Assembly: GCF_900156155.1 (NCBI RefSeq)
Contig: NZ_FTMD01000009.1
Coordinates: forward strand, 62,001 to 126,000
Direction: 5' to 3'
From: Aromatoleum tolulyticum
Lineage (GTDB): Bacteria > Pseudomonadota > Gammaproteobacteria > Burkholderiales > Rhodocyclaceae
Length of the DNA: 64,000 bases
Shown: positions 17,127 through 27,366 of the stretch, piece after piece
How the letters are laid out: each line of letters begins with the position of its first letter
Numbering within the stretch: the first letter of the stretch is position 1
Notes under the pieces: model-generated
What the model was told of the DNA's origin: nothing
Databases searched by the model: none
What the model saw: the letters and a program-made list of their open reading frames with translations, nothing else
Position numbers and translations under genes: made by a program

Positions 17127-18911
17127 ATGATCGACTCCACGCACGAATTCGCCCTGTTCGACGACAACCAGCACGGCCAGGGCGACCTTCTCCTGACCGA
17201 GCCGGAGGAAACCATCCGCTGCACGGTCGCAGGCGAGCTCGGCGACGCTTTCGAGGCGATCGAGCATGCTCGCCGGCGGGGGAAATGGGTCGCGCTTGCC
17301 GCCCGCTATGAACAGGGATACGCCCTCGAGCCCCGCTTGCGGGAGCTGCTGCGCGACGACGGCACCCCGCTCCTGACGGCATGGGTGTATGGCCGGGCCG
17401 AATCGCTTTCGCCGGGCGAAACCGACGGGCGCATCGCCGCAGCGCTGGCCCGGCGCGACGAGCACGCACGGCTTGGCGGCCTGATGGACCTCCACCGCGA
17501 TATCGCGGAGGAAGACTACTGCCGCACCGTCCAGCGCATCCGCGACTACATTGCCGCCGGCGATTGCTATCAGGTGAACTTCACCTTCGCCCTGCGCGGA
17601 CGGCTCTACGGCTCCCCTCTGGCCCTTTACCGCGCCTTGCGCGCGGCGCAGCCGGTACGGCACGGGGCGCTGATCTGCCACGCCGACGGCGCGATGCTCT
17701 CGCGCTCGCCCGAGCTGTTCGTGGAGCGCCGCGGCAATCACCTGCGCTGCCGTCCGATGAAGGGCACCGCTGCGCGGGACAGCGATCCGGCCGCACTCGC
17801 ATCGTCGGAAAAGAATCAGGCCGAGAACATCATGATCGTGGACCTGATCCGCAACGACCTGGGCCGTCTCGCGCCCAGTGGCGGAGTGCGCGTCGAACGG
17901 TTGTGCGAGATCGAGCCCTATCCGAGCGTGTGGCAGATGACTTCGACGGTCGTCGCCGAACCCGTTACGGCGAGCCTCGCGGAGGTGTTCCGCGCGCTGT
18001 TTCCCTGCGGCTCGGTTACCGGCGCACCGAAGATACGCGCGATGCAGATCATCCGCGAACTGGAACCCGCACCGCGCGGGATCTATTGCGGTGCGCTGGG
18101 ATGGATCGCGCCCGATGGCGACTTCCGCTTCAGCGTGCCGATCCGCACACTGGAGATCGGGCGCGACGGCCATGCGCAGCTCGGTCTGGGCAGCGGCATC
18201 GTTGCCGATTCGGAACCTGCTGCCGAATGGGCCGAGTCGCTGCTCAAGGGCCGTTTCCTGACCGACCTCCGGCCGGCATTCGGCCTCATCGAAACGCTGC
18301 GCTGCGAGCCGGCCGCGGTCGAGCCCTATCCGCTGCTCGCCCGTCACTTCGAACGGCTCGCCCGATCCGCCGCCGCATTCGGTTTCGCGCTGGACGTCGA
18401 CGCGATCCGGCACGCACTGATCGACAAGGTGACGGAACTGAGCGGGCCGCAGCGCGTGCGGATCGAGCTCGCCGCCGACGGCAGCTTCACGCTATCGGCC
18501 GGCGCGCTCGGAGACGACGCGGCGGCGACACCGACCGTCATCGTCTCCCCGCGCACGATATCGAGCGGTGATCTCCTGCTGCAGCACAAGACGACCGCGC
18601 GCGAGCTTTACGACACGGAACTGCGCGCCGCGATGGCAAAGGGGCATTTCGACGCGTTGTTCTTCAACGAACGCGACGAACTTGCGGAAGGTGCCCGCAC
18701 CAACGTGTATCTGGATCTCGGCGCAGACTGCCTGCTCACCCCACCGCTGCGCTGTGGTGTGCTCGATGGGGTGTATCGACGCAAGCTGCTCGACGAGGGG
18801 AAGGCACGCGAGCAATGCCTGACCCGGGCGGACCTGTCACGCGCCCGGGCAGTTATGTTGTCGAATGCGGCCCGCGGCCTGTTTCGCGTCGAGCTGGCGA
18901 ACGCGCCTTAA
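17127..18911 (+). CDS. pabB: Fused aminodeoxychorismate synthase component I / aminodeoxychorismate lyase
   Basis: This 594-aa fusion joins two steps of p-aminobenzoate (folate) synthesis: chorismate amination (PabB) and release of pyruvate from 4-amino-4-deoxychorismate (PabC). PabB spans about residues 1-365 with SRSPELF, RPMKGTAARD, SEKNQAENIMIVDLIRND and FPCGSVTGAPKI. A fold-type IV PLP domain follows from about 375 (FGLIETLRCE, LLLQHKTTARELYD, FFNERDELAEGARTNVYLD). ATG 17127 (MIDSTHEFALFDD) matches the usual start; 17076 is an upstream in-frame alternative. The glutaminase partner PabA is not in this window. Its end overlaps the end of the convergent small gene by 4 bp. Confidence 0.92.
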   Translation: MIDSTHEFALFDDNQHGQGDLLLTEPEETIRCTVAGELGDAFEAIEHARRRGKWVALAARYEQGYALEPRLRELLRDDGTPLLTAWVYGRAESLSPGETDGRIAAALARRDEHARLGGLMDLHRDIAEEDYCRTVQRIRDYIAAGDCYQVNFTFALRGRLYGSPLALYRALRAAQPVRHGALICHADGAMLSRSPELFVERRGNHLRCRPMKGTAARDSDPAALASSEKNQAENIMIVDLIRNDLGRLAPSGGVRVERLCEIEPYPSVWQMTSTVVAEPVTASLAEVFRALFPCGSVTGAPKIRAMQIIRELEPAPRGIYCGALGWIAPDGDFRFSVPIRTLEIGRDGHAQLGLGSGIVADSEPAAEWAESLLKGRFLTDLRPAFGLIETLRCEPAAVEPYPLLARHFERLARSAAAFGFALDVDAIRHALIDKVTELSGPQRVRIELAADGSFTLSAGALGDDAAATPTVIVSPRTISSGDLLLQHKTTARELYDTELRAAMAKGHFDALFFNERDELAEGARTNVYLDLGADCLLTPPLRCGVLDGVYRRKLLDEGKAREQCLTRADLSRARAVMLSNAARGLFRVELANAP

Positions 18912-19270
18912 TGAGTGGCGCAGCGCCGGTTTGCGCAGTTGCAGGGCAGGAGGCGCTGTGCATCGTCGGTACACATGCAGTAGTGATTCCCCGTGCCGAC
19001 GGCGGGCATGCCGGTGGGCTCGCCCGGCTCGAAGTCCTCGATGCGCATCAGCTTGAGAAAGTGCAGTGCAGCGCTCAGGCCGTGGAATACCGTCAGTTCG
19101 CCCGAGCCGGCGCACAGCCAGCGACCGTCCATCGAAATCGCATAGCAGGTGCCTTCGCGCGGTCCCACCGCGTGCACCTGGATCTTGCATCGCTCCCGAC
19201 GCCAGTCGGGGGCCACCGCAAGCTCCAGCCAGGTTGCGACCTTGCCCTGCATTGCCGTTGCAGCGTCCAT
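18908..19270 (-). CDS. Conserved-looking hypothetical protein with C-terminal cysteine cluster
   Basis: I do not recognise this 120-aa protein. It has a very strong ribosome site, AAAGGAGGGAGATCA, directly before ATG 19270, which supports real expression. No signal peptide or membrane segment is visible. The C-terminus is Cys-rich (HYCMCTDDAQRLLPCNCANR, then RCATH), which could bind metal or form disulfides, and two further cysteines lie at about residues 28 and 42. It is divergent from metY and converges on the pabB fusion. Function unknown; the Cys cluster is the only lead. Confidence 0.7.
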   Translation of the reverse strand: MDAATAMQGKVATWLELAVAPDWRRERCKIQVHAVGPREGTCYAISMDGRWLCAGSGELTVFHGLSAALHFLKLMRIEDFEPGEPTGMPAVGTGNHYCMCTDDAQRLLPCNCANRRCATH

Positions 19271-19298
19271 TGATCTCCCTCCTTTTTTCATTATCCAT

Positions 19299-19317
19299 CC
19301 GGGTTGTTGCAACCCGG
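19299..19317. promoter_or_regulatory. Perfect 8-bp inverted repeat upstream of the 120-aa gene
   Basis: CCGGGTTG-TTG-CAACCCGG lies 29 bp upstream of the 120-aa gene and 203 bp upstream of metY, in their shared divergent region. No T run follows, so an operator is more likely than a terminator. The regulator is unknown. A second, weaker inverted repeat (CATACCGA/TCGGGTATG) lies at 19395-19421, nearer to metY. Confidence 0.4.
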
Positions 19318-19519
19318 TGAAATCGTTGTTTTCAACAGCATTTCATATTAGCAATATCCAACTTAGGCGTTCAACAGCGAGATTGCAACTTATTCATACC
19401 GACTTGCCCGATTCGGGTATGGTCATAAGCATTTCAGAAATCCGTCTTTTTCAAGCCTCGCACGCTGGCTATACTTTTCCGTCTGCAACCGAACCTCGCC
19501 AACCATCCGGGATGAACGC

Positions 19520-20791
19520 ATGAAACTCGAAACGCTTGCCGTGCACGGCGGCTACTCGCCCGATCCGACCACCAAGGCGGTGGCGGTACCGATCTACCAG
19601 ACGACGTCCTACGCATTCGACGACACGCAGCACGGCGCGGACCTGTTCGACCTGAAGGTGCAGGGCAACATCTACACCCGCATCATGAACCCGACCCAGG
19701 ACGTGCTGGAAAAGCGCGTCGCGGCAATGGAAGGCGGCATCGCGGCGCTGGCGATGGCTTCGGGCATGGCGGCGATCACCGCGGCGATCCAGACGATCGC
19801 CGAGGCCGGTGACAACATCGTCACCTCCAGCACCCTGTATGGCGGCACCTACAACCTGTTCGCGCACACGCTGCCGCAGTACGGCATCGAGGTGCGTTTC
19901 GCCGACTACCGCGATCCCGAAGCCTTCGAACGCCTGATCGACGCCCGCACCAAGGCGGTGTATTGCGAATCGGTCGGCAACCCGCTGGGCAACATCACCG
20001 ACTTCGAAAAGCTCGCGGAAGTAGCCCATCGCCACGGTGTGCCGGTGATCGTCGACAACACCGTGCCCTCGCCCTATCTGTGCCGTCCGTTCGAGCACGG
20101 CGCCGACATCGTCGTGCATGCGCTGACCAAGTACCTCGGCGGTCACGGCAATTCGATCGGCGGCATCATCGTCGATTCGGGCAAGTTCCCATGGGCGGAA
20201 CACAAGGAGCGCTTCAAGCGCCTGAACGAGCCCGATGTGTCGTACCACGGCGTCGTGTATACGGAAGCGCTGGGGCCGGCGGCCTACATCGCGCGAGCGC
20301 GCGTGGTGCCGCTGCGCAACATGGGCGCGGCAATCTCGCCGTTCAACGCCTTCCTGATCCTGCAAGGCATCGAGACGCTGGCGCTGCGCATGGACCGCAT
20401 CTGCGAGAACGCCGTGAAGATCGCACGCCATCTCACCAATCATCCGAAGGTGAGCTGGGTGAACTACGCAGGACTGGAGGAGCACAAGGACTACCCGCTG
20501 GTGCAGCGCTACATGGGCGGCCGCGCTTCGGGCATCCTGACTTTCGGCGTCAAGGGTGGCCGTGAAGGCGGCGGCCGCTTCCAGGACGCGCTGAAGCTGG
20601 TGACGCGCCTCGTGAACATCGGCGACTGCAAGTCGCTCGCCTGCCACCCGGCGTCGACGACGCACCGCCAGCTCTCGCCCGAGGAACTGGTGCGCGCCGG
20701 CGTGACCGAAGACATGATCCGCCTGTCGGTCGGCATCGAGCACGTCGATGACCTGATCGCGGATCTGGATCAGGCACTCGCCGCAGCCTGA
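19520..20791 (+). CDS. metY: O-acetylhomoserine (thiol)-lyase / aminocarboxypropyltransferase
   Basis: This 423-aa PLP enzyme of the Cys/Met metabolism family makes homocysteine from O-acetylhomoserine and sulfide (or methionine from methanethiol). The N-terminus [20 protein letters not shown] and [18 protein letters not shown] are typical of MetY. The PLP lysine is Lys204 in [11 protein letters not shown]; the active-site Tyr/Arg segment is [12 protein letters not shown] ribosome site GGGATG lies a few bases before the ATG. I saw no SAM riboswitch consensus in the 249-bp upstream gap. A strong hairpin with a T run follows the gene. Confidence 0.93.
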   Translation: MKLETLAVHGGYSPDPTTKAVAVPIYQTTSYAFDDTQHGADLFDLKVQGNIYTRIMNPTQDVLEKRVAAMEGGIAALAMASGMAAITAAIQTIAEAGDNIVTSSTLYGGTYNLFAHTLPQYGIEVRFADYRDPEAFERLIDARTKAVYCESVGNPLGNITDFEKLAEVAHRHGVPVIVDNTVPSPYLCRPFEHGADIVVHALTKYLGGHGNSIGGIIVDSGKFPWAEHKERFKRLNEPDVSYHGVVYTEALGPAAYIARARVVPLRNMGAAISPFNAFLILQGIETLALRMDRICENAVKIARHLTNHPKVSWVNYAGLEEHKDYPLVQRYMGGRASGILTFGVKGGREGGGRFQDALKLVTRLVNIGDCKSLACHPASTTHRQLSPEELVRAGVTEDMIRLSVGIEHVDDLIADLDQALAAA

Positions 20792-20828
20792 TCCCCGAGC
20801 CGCCCCGGCCGCGGCCGGGGCTCGCGAT

Positions 20829-20875
20829 GCGCCGCCGGTCCGGGCTCGCCCCGGCTCCTGCGGCGCTTCGTTTTT
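20829..20875 (+). terminator. Terminator after metY
   Basis: A long hairpin with outer stem GCGCCGC/GCGGCGC (20829-20835 and 20860-20866) is followed by TTCGTTTTT. A second perfect GC palindrome, GCCCCGGCCGCGGCCGGGGC, lies just upstream at about 20802-20821. Together they separate metY from the convergent pterin dehydratase gene. Confidence 0.65.
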
Positions 20876-21171
20876 CAGCCTCCCGCCACGACCTGGTCGA
20901 TGAAGCGGGCGAGCGCGATGTCGCGCTCGCTCAGCCCGCCGGCGTCGTGCGTCGACAGGGTGATGTCGACTCGGTTATACACGTTGAACCATTCCGGGTG
21001 ATGGTCCATCTTTTCCGCCTTCAGGGCGACGCGCACCATGAAGGCGAAGGCGGCGTTGAAGTCCTTGAAACGGATGCTGCGCGTGATCGCGTCGCGTCCG
21101 GGCACGAGCGCCCAGTCGGGCAGCGTAGCGAGCGCGGCGGCACGTTCGTCGTCACCGAGTTTCGGAATCAT
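20875..21171 (-). CDS. phhB: 4a-hydroxytetrahydrobiopterin dehydratase
   Basis: This 98-aa protein dehydrates 4a-hydroxytetrahydropterin to recycle the pterin cofactor, classically with phenylalanine hydroxylase. The family motif is clear: [18 protein letters not shown] followed by [16 protein letters not shown] 21171 ([10 protein letters not shown]) gives the usual length; an upstream ATG at 21198 adds nine residues. No aromatic amino acid hydroxylase is visible next to it. It sits 43 bp downstream of the stop of the DUF748 gene on the same strand. Confidence 0.92.
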   Translation of the reverse strand: MIPKLGDDERAAALATLPDWALVPGRDAITRSIRFKDFNAAFAFMVRVALKAEKMDHHPEWFNVYNRVDITLSTHDAGGLSERDIALARFIDQVVAGG

Positions 21172-21214
21172 GATCGTCTCCGGTTGATGAGCACGCACGG
21201 GTGCCGCAGCCCCG

Positions 21215-24200
21215 TCACTTCAGCGAGAACATCGCGCGCCGTGAGGCGCCCTCCTCGCCCGCCTTGTCGCCGCCCGCCGCCTCGACCTTCGGACTGAGCA
21301 GGAAGATCCGCTCGGAGGGAACCTTGCCGTCCTCAAGCAGCTTGTCCTTGACGACCTGGCCGCGCTGCAGGGCGAGCTGACGCAGCGCCTCGTCGTCCAC
21401 CTTGGTGTTGGCGAGGATGAGCGCTTCCATTTCCTCCACCGGCAGATCCTTGAGCAGGCCGATCGCGTTGCGCGGGCGCTTGAAGTCGGCGTCGCGATAG
21501 ACCTTCCTGAGCCACGTGGCGTACTCCTCCTGCGTCAGCGTCAGCTCGTCGAGCGATGGCGCCTCCTCGCCCTTGCGGACCATCTCCTTGAGCTTCGCCG
21601 CCTTGACGCTGCGCTCCATCTGCACGCGGCGGATGCCATCGGGATCGGTGGCGGGGTCGGCGCGGGCAGTGATTTCCAGCTTCAGGGCCGGTCGGTCGGC
21701 CAGCGCGCGCGCGAGCGTGGCGACCTTCCCGGTGGTTGCCGGGTCGAGACTGGCGCGACCGGGCGCGAATTCAATATAGGAGAGCTCCTCGCCGCCGCCG
21801 AACATCGAGCCGAGCAGCGAGAACGGCGCCGTCAGCGCCTTGCCGATGAGGTTGATGATGGCCTTGAAGACGATGCCGGCTACGCTGAATTCGGGGTCGT
21901 CGAGCGAGCCGCCGATGGGCATGTTGAGGTCGATCTCGCCGCGGCCGTTCTTCAGCAGCGACACCGCGAGCTGCACCGGCAGGTCCAGCGCGGTGGGACT
22001 GTCGACCTTGTCGCCGAAGGTGAGCTGGTCGAGGAAGACGCGGTTGGTCGCGGTGAGCTTGCGGTCCTCGATCTTGTAATGCAGATCGGCCGACAGCTTG
22101 CCTTTCTGAATGCCGTAGCCGACGTACCGGCCGGAATACGCGGAAATGGCGGTGAGTTCGAAATCCTTCACCGACGCGGCGATGTCGAGATAGCGGTCCT
22201 GCCGGAAGGGGTTGAGCTGGCCAGCGACGGTGACGGGAGCGGTATTGTCGACCTTGCCGCGCAGGTCGAGCTTGGCGATGGTGGACGGATCCGACGACAG
22301 CCCGACGAGCTCGCCCTCCATGCCGGTGAGGTTGGCGTCGTAATTGGGGCGGATGAAGCGGTCGCTGAACTCGATGTTGCCCTGCTTGATCGCGATCTTG
22401 CCGATGGAAATCGGCGGCGGCGGTTCGCTGGGCGGCGCGACCGTCGCTTCGGCCTTGCCGGACGCGGCCGGCGCCGGAGCGGACGGCGCTTCGCCTGCCG
22501 CCGGCGCGGTGGCGGGCTGCGCGCCTTCGGGCGTGTCGCGATGACGGATCTCGCGCAGGTTGAGCCGGCCCTGTTCGTCGAGGATCAGGCGGGTGTAGAA
22601 GTCGTTCAGCGAGATCTCGTTGACGGCGACTGCGAGCGGCGCGAGGCGGAAGTCGATGCCGGTAACGGCGAGCTTCTTCCAGCGCAGGAAATCCGCCGCA
22701 TTCGCCTTGTCGATGGACGCGAAGTTGTCGACCCCGAAATCACCGCGAAAAGTCGCCTTGAGGCTGCCGTCCCGCGCCGGCTCGAAGGCCAGCTTGCCGC
22801 GCGTGCTGAGGTTGCCACGCGAGATGGCGATATTGAGTTGTTCTACGACATACGGTTGCAGCGGGAGGAGGTCGACGGCCTTCAGGTCGAGGTTGAGGTC
22901 GCCCTTGAGCGGTTCCATGCCGACGACGCCCTTCACGCCGACGCTACCGCGCTTATTGACGCGTGCTGCAAGGTCGAGCTTCGCCGTCGAGCCCTTCACC
23001 GTGCTGATGCCCTCCGCGCCAAGCTTGATCGCCTCGGCAAGCAGCACGATGGGCGTGCCCTGGGTGCGGTCCTCGAAGCGCGCCGACCAGTCGTCGAGCG
23101 CGAGCTTGTTCACGGTCACGGCCCAGGGCTTGGCTGCCCCGTCATCGTCCGACGGCGACTTGCTGCCCTTCGCCGGCTTCGCTGCCTTGGCCGACTTCGC
23201 GGCGGGTTCGGCCTTTGCCGGCCTGACCTCGCCGAGGAGTCCGAGGACATCGAGCTTGCCTTCCTTGTCCCTGACCGCCGCGAAAACGGCACCGTTCGAT
23301 TCGACGCTGCCGACGCTCACGGCGCGATCGGCCGGCACGACCTTGACGTCGTTCGCGGCAAAACGTGCGAGCTTGGCGACGGACTGTTTCTGACCCTTGA
23401 GGGCGAGCTCGAATTCGCGCAGCACGAGCGCTTCGGCAAGCAGGTCGATCTGCGGCTCGTCGCCGGCCATCTTCACCTTGTACTGCACGGTCGCGTCGGC
23501 GCGGCCGCCGCGGACATCGCCGCCCGGAATCTGCGCACCGTAGTAAGGCAGGTAGCGCGAAACGAGGAAGTTCTCGGCGGCGACACGCCCCTCGACTTCG
23601 AGCGGATTGAGACGCACGCGGTCGCGGTGGCTGCTCTTTTCACCGGCGTCGGTGGCGAAGTCGAGGGCGAGTTCGGCGACGGCGTCCGACGCGGTGCTGA
23701 GGTTGCGCGCCTCGAACTGCAGGTCCTTGATCTCGGTGCGGAAAGGTTCGCCGCCGCTGTCCGGCCCGCCGGCGGCGCGGTCTTCGACGCGGAGCGTCGC
23801 GCCGGTGATCTTCGCGTGGTCGAGGGTGAACACCAGCGGCTCGGGAGCAGCCGGTGCCGCCCCGGGGGGCGCGGTAGGTGCTGCGTCCGGCGCCGCTTGG
23901 GCGCCCGCTTCAGGCGCGGCTGCAGCGGGTTTGTCCGCTGCAGGCGGCGGCAGGATTTCCTGGAAGTTCAGGCGTCCGTTGGCGAGGCGCACGACGTTCA
24001 CCGTCGGCTGCCCGATTTCGAGGCGGTCGAAATGGAACTTGCGTGCGAGCGGCTGCACGTCGGCAAGTCCGAGCGAAAGCGTGGGGATGCCGAGCAGTGG
24101 GGCGCCGTTCGCGTCCTGCAGCGTGATCGCGGCGAAATCGACCGAACCTTTCAGCACAACTTTGGGCGTTTCGTCGGCGGCCTGCGAAAAGGCGAGTTCG

Positions 24201-24988
24201 AGATCGGTCGATACGCGCCCCTCGGGTAGGCGGAATCCCGACTTGAAAGGCAGGTAGGCGGTGTAAGGCGTGAAGTCGAAGCCGTCGAGCTTGAGCTCGA
24301 GGATGGTGTCGCGGTCGTTCGCGAACGGACGGGTGCGTCCGACGAGTTGCAGCGGACGCCCGTTGATGTGCGCGGAGACGACCGGCTCGATGAAGAGTTC
24401 GATCTTGACCGGCAGATTGGAGACGAAGGGCATGCCGATGGTGAGGTCGGTGATCTCATTCTTGACCCCGACCAGCCGGTCCTCGACGAACACCGCGCCA
24501 TCGACGAGCTGGATGTTGTTGAGCGAGAACAGCGCCGGCTTGTCGTCCTCCGGTTTCGGACGCGCGGCGAGCCGCTCCAGCACGTCGCTCCAGCTATGGC
24601 GGTTTTCGTCGAGACGCACGAAATTGACGCGCGGCGCCTCCACGCGTATCTCGCGCAGCACGGGGGCACCGCGGAAGATCGACTCGCCTTCGAGGTTCGC
24701 ATACAGCGAGCGGAACGAGAACGCGCCGGGCTGCCCGTCGGCCTCGGCAATGTCGAGCCCCGTTGCGGTGACCGACAGCGCAAACGGGTTGATGTCGATG
24801 TCCTGGATGGTGATCTGGCGGCCGAGCACGTCGGATGCGATCTTCTGCCCGAAATGCCGCACCAGCGGGGGGGCGGCCAGGAAGCCGAGCACGGCGATCA
24901 CGAGGACGGTGCCCGCCGTCCACTTCGCCAGACGCTTCAGCCGGGCAGGATCGAATCGCGAACTGCGTGCCTGTACCTCAACCGACAT
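21215..24988 (-). CDS. Very large DUF748/AsmA-like envelope protein
   Basis: This 1257-aa protein has one N-terminal membrane anchor (about residues 20-42, [20 protein letters not shown]) and a huge predicted periplasmic part with beta-rich DUF748 repeats ([20 protein letters not shown] near residue 60; [20 protein letters not shown] near 1040). Ala/Pro-rich low-complexity linkers occur at about residues 350-380, 610-640 and 820-850. The end is OmpA-like in character ([23 protein letters not shown]). DUF748 proteins resemble AsmA-type proteins thought to work in lipid transport or outer-membrane homeostasis; the role here is inference. It stands alone, divergent from the hemerythrin operon. 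Confidence 0.85.
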   Translation of the reverse strand: MSVEVQARSSRFDPARLKRLAKWTAGTVLVIAVLGFLAAPPLVRHFGQKIASDVLGRQITIQDIDINPFALSVTATGLDIAEADGQPGAFSFRSLYANLEGESIFRGAPVLREIRVEAPRVNFVRLDENRHSWSDVLERLAARPKPEDDKPALFSLNNIQLVDGAVFVEDRLVGVKNEITDLTIGMPFVSNLPVKIELFIEPVVSAHINGRPLQLVGRTRPFANDRDTILELKLDGFDFTPYTAYLPFKSGFRLPEGRVSTDLELAFSQAADETPKVVLKGSVDFAAITLQDANGAPLLGIPTLSLGLADVQPLARKFHFDRLEIGQPTVNVVRLANGRLNFQEILPPPAADKPAAAAPEAGAQAAPDAAPTAPPGAAPAAPEPLVFTLDHAKITGATLRVEDRAAGGPDSGGEPFRTEIKDLQFEARNLSTASDAVAELALDFATDAGEKSSHRDRVRLNPLEVEGRVAAENFLVSRYLPYYGAQIPGGDVRGGRADATVQYKVKMAGDEPQIDLLAEALVLREFELALKGQKQSVAKLARFAANDVKVVPADRAVSVGSVESNGAVFAAVRDKEGKLDVLGLLGEVRPAKAEPAAKSAKAAKPAKGSKSPSDDDGAAKPWAVTVNKLALDDWSARFEDRTQGTPIVLLAEAIKLGAEGISTVKGSTAKLDLAARVNKRGSVGVKGVVGMEPLKGDLNLDLKAVDLLPLQPYVVEQLNIAISRGNLSTRGKLAFEPARDGSLKATFRGDFGVDNFASIDKANAADFLRWKKLAVTGIDFRLAPLAVAVNEISLNDFYTRLILDEQGRLNLREIRHRDTPEGAQPATAPAAGEAPSAPAPAASGKAEATVAPPSEPPPPISIGKIAIKQGNIEFSDRFIRPNYDANLTGMEGELVGLSSDPSTIAKLDLRGKVDNTAPVTVAGQLNPFRQDRYLDIAASVKDFELTAISAYSGRYVGYGIQKGKLSADLHYKIEDRKLTATNRVFLDQLTFGDKVDSPTALDLPVQLAVSLLKNGRGEIDLNMPIGGSLDDPEFSVAGIVFKAIINLIGKALTAPFSLLGSMFGGGEELSYIEFAPGRASLDPATTGKVATLARALADRPALKLEITARADPATDPDGIRRVQMERSVKAAKLKEMVRKGEEAPSLDELTLTQEEYATWLRKVYRDADFKRPRNAIGLLKDLPVEEMEALILANTKVDDEALRQLALQRGQVVKDKLLEDGKVPSERIFLLSPKVEAAGGDKAGEEGASRRAMFSLK

Positions 24989-25218
24989 TCACTGCCTCCA
25001 GAAGAATTCCACGTGACAGGGCCGCCCGTTCGGCCCATGACATCAATCTAGCAGGCTGGCGCACGGGTGTGAATCGCAGCCGCGCCATTCCTCGATCTTG
25101 CGCCTCTTGATTGTTGGCGGCGTGGCGAAAAATGTTTCCGGATTTCATTGCCATCGCATCGGTCGCGCCGCCGGCCGGACCGGCTCCCCGCGGCGAATTG
25201 ATTGGACACACGAACGGT

Positions 25219-25259
25219 TTGACACGCATCAAGGATCACCCTGCCGGAATTGGGAGAAT
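25219..25259 (+). promoter_or_regulatory. FNR/Dnr-type box and promoter of the hemerythrin operon
   Basis: TTGAC-ACGC-ATCAA at 25219-25232 matches the FNR consensus TTGAT-N4-ATCAA at 9 of 10 positions. A -10-like GAGAAT lies at 25254-25259, giving a start near 25266-25267, about 41.5 bp from the box centre: class II activator geometry. The rest of the 300-bp gap (24989-25288) holds no gene that I can see. Confidence 0.75.
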
Positions 25260-25288
25260 TCATCCACCCACACAGGAGACCCGCGACC

Positions 25289-25732
25289 ATGAGCCAGATC
25301 ACTTCCCTGATGACCGACGACCATCGCCACTGCGACGAGTCCTTTGCCCGCGCCGAAACGGCCGTGGCCAAGGGCAAGTGGGACGATGCGAGCGCTGCCC
25401 TGACGCAGTTCGCCAGCGAACTGGAGGGGCATTTCGATGCTGAGGAGTCCCTCCTCTTCCCGAAGTTCGAGGCCGCCACCGGCATGACCGAAGGCCCGAC
25501 GAAGGTGATGCGCGGCGAGCACGCCGAGATGCGCAGCGCGCTCACCCGCATGCGCGACGCACTCGCCAACAAGGACAAGGACGATTACGCCGGCGAGGCG
25601 GAAACGCTGCTGATCCTGATGCAGCAACACAACATGAAGGAAGAGAATATCCTTTATCCCATGTGCGACTCGCACCTGTCCGGCACGGACGTCGCGAATG
25701 GGTTGAGCGAGCGCCTGCACGCGAGGGCCTGA
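25289..25732 (+). CDS. Hemerythrin-domain protein
   Basis: This 147-aa cytoplasmic protein is a four-helix hemerythrin-like di-iron protein. Likely ligands are seen in DDHRHCDESF (His12/His14), GHFDAEESLLFPKFE, GEHAEM and QQHNMKEENILYPMCD. Such proteins bind O2 or NO or help repair iron centres; in denitrifiers they often accompany NO-stress genes. ATG 25289 has a good ribosome site (AGGAG). Its stop overlaps the next start (ATGA), so the genes are coupled. The FNR-type promoter suggests expression without oxygen or with NO. Confidence 0.88.
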   Translation: MSQITSLMTDDHRHCDESFARAETAVAKGKWDDASAALTQFASELEGHFDAEESLLFPKFEAATGMTEGPTKVMRGEHAEMRSALTRMRDALANKDKDDYAGEAETLLILMQQHNMKEENILYPMCDSHLSGTDVANGLSERLHARA

Positions 25733-25947
25733 TGAAGAAAACCGTAGACGCGCGCGGTCTGGAACCACCGCAGCCTTTCGAACTGGTGATGGATGCACTG
25801 GCGGATCTGCCGAAGGGCGAGAGCCTGTTGCTCCTGCTCGACCGCATGCCCCATCCGCTGTTCCGCATCCTGGACCGCGACGGCTACAAGTACGAAAGCC
25901 GCATCCGCGACGACGGCGTCGTCGAGATCGACATCCTTAATCCATGA
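25732..25947 (+). CDS. DUF2249 domain protein
   Basis: This 71-aa protein consists of a single DUF2249 domain (DARGLEPPQPFELVMDAL, then LLLLLDRMPHPLFRILDRDG). DUF2249 is often found fused to or beside hemerythrin domains, and its fold resembles TusA-like small proteins; the biochemical role is not settled. Translation is coupled at both ends by ATGA overlaps (with the hemerythrin gene and with the membrane protein gene), which argues that the three products act together. Confidence 0.85.
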   Translation: MKKTVDARGLEPPQPFELVMDALADLPKGESLLLLLDRMPHPLFRILDRDGYKYESRIRDDGVVEIDILNP

Positions 25948-27206
25948 TTCCTGACGGACAGACCCTCAGCTACGACGCGGCGCCGGCCTTCTCGACGCCG
26001 CTGCGTTTCTTCATCACCGCTCCGCTCTTCGGCGCCGCGGCCGGAGCGGCCCTGCTGGCCGCGCCGGAGCTGCTCGATTCGCGGTGGACGCCCGGTGCAC
26101 TGGCAGTGACGCACCTGGTGGCCGTCGGTTTCATGCTGACGGTGATGCTGGGGGCCCTGTTCCAGATCTTGCCGGTGGTCGCGGGGGCGGTGATTCCGCG
26201 CTCGGGACCGGTCGCGACGGTGGTGCATCTGGCGATGACGATCGGCGCGCTGTGTCTGGCATGGGGGCTGGGCAGCGGCTCGCATGCCTTTCTCGCTCCG
26301 GCAACGGTATTGCTCGGGGGAGGACTCGCGCTCTTCGTCGTCGCCGCCTTCCTCGGACTGCGGCGGATCCCCGTGGCCCAGGCGACGCCCCGCGACCTGC
26401 GCATCGCGCTGCTCGGCTTCGCGGTTGCCGTCGCACTCGGCATCACCCTGGCGCTGGCGCTCGGCGGCCGACTCGATCTGCCGCTGCTGACCGTGCTGAA
26501 GCTGCATATCGGCTGGGCCCTGCTGGGCGGGTCCGGCGTCCTGCTCGCGGCGGCGAGCTGGGTCGTGGTGCCGATGTTCCAGATCACGCCGAACTATCCG
26601 GCGGCCCTCGCCCGCTTCTGGGCGATGGGGACGGGTGCGGTACTGCTGGTGTGGAGCGCGACCGTGTATGGCGAACTGGGCTCCGCGGAATTCGCGCTGT
26701 CGGCCGTGCTCGCGGCGCTGTGCGCACTGTTCGCGGTGAACACGCTGAAACTGCAGCGGCAATCGCGGCGCTCGGTGCCGGACATGACGACACGGGCCTT
26801 CGAGATCGGGATGGGGAGTTTCATTGCGGGACTCGTCTGCGTGCTCGTCGCGCAGCAGTCGGAGCAACAGGTTTGGCCCCTCCTCGCCGGGATACTGATC
26901 CTGCATGGCGGTTTCGTCAGTGTGATCGTCGGCATGCTCTACAAGATCATCCCGTTCCTGGCGTGGCTGCACCTCACCCAGGACGTCGGCAAGGCGCCAA
27001 ACATGAAGAAGCTGCAGCCGGACTCGCCGATACGGCGTCATCTGGCCCTGCACGCCGCCGCGCTCGCCGCCCTGCTGGTGGCGGCGTCCGTTGGCAATGC
27101 CTGGCTCATCCGCCTCGCCGGATTGCTCGTCGTCGCCGAGTTCGCTTTCCTCTTCGCGAACATCATCAAGGTGCTGGGCAACTATCGCCGGGCGCACGCG
27201 GGCTGA
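25944..27206 (+). CDS. NnrS/heme-copper-oxidase-like 12-TM membrane protein
   Basis: This 420-aa integral membrane protein has about 12 hydrophobic helices. Early helices contain TPGALAVTHLVAVGFMLTVM and GALFQILPVVAG, and later ones LKLHIGWALLGGSGVL and LYKIIPFLAWLHL, where His residues could bind heme. The pattern resembles NnrS and subunit I-like proteins of denitrifiers, linked to NO tolerance. It shares the FNR-type operon with the hemerythrin and DUF2249 genes (ATGA overlap). Assignment to NnrS is tentative; a heme-binding NO-related function is inference from context. Confidence 0.6.
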   Translation: MIPDGQTLSYDAAPAFSTPLRFFITAPLFGAAAGAALLAAPELLDSRWTPGALAVTHLVAVGFMLTVMLGALFQILPVVAGAVIPRSGPVATVVHLAMTIGALCLAWGLGSGSHAFLAPATVLLGGGLALFVVAAFLGLRRIPVAQATPRDLRIALLGFAVAVALGITLALALGGRLDLPLLTVLKLHIGWALLGGSGVLLAAASWVVVPMFQITPNYPAALARFWAMGTGAVLLVWSATVYGELGSAEFALSAVLAALCALFAVNTLKLQRQSRRSVPDMTTRAFEIGMGSFIAGLVCVLVAQQSEQQVWPLLAGILILHGGFVSVIVGMLYKIIPFLAWLHLTQDVGKAPNMKKLQPDSPIRRHLALHAAALAALLVAASVGNAWLIRLAGLLVVAEFAFLFANIIKVLGNYRRAHAG

Positions 27207-27251
27207 GCGGCTCGGCGAAGAGGCCCGGTTTGCGCTGCGCGTCGGCGGCGT

Positions 27252-27278
27252 GGCGGGAGGAGCGCAGCGCATCCCGCC
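27252..27278. repeat. REP-like palindromic repeat, half unit
   Basis: GGCGGGAGGAGCGCAGCGCA followed by TCCCGCC. Positions 27257-27278 are identical over 22 bp to the reverse complement of 63669-63690 in the bioD-spoU gap. A degenerate partner arm (GCCGGATGCGCTGAGC..CCCGCC) lies at about 27314-27339. The element sits in the 304-bp gap between the NnrS-like gene and narK1. Confidence 0.65.
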
Positions 27279-27366
27279 ATGCGGCGTTCGGGCGGCCTCC
27301 GGTGCTTGGGTTGGCCGGATGCGCTGAGCTTTTCCCGCCTATGAGGTTCCGTCTCCCTCGCGCGCC

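Noticed and set aside
19313-19519. SAM riboswitch before metY
   Set aside because: No SAM-I or SAM-II consensus was recognised; only a simple bulged inverted repeat near 19395-19421 is present.
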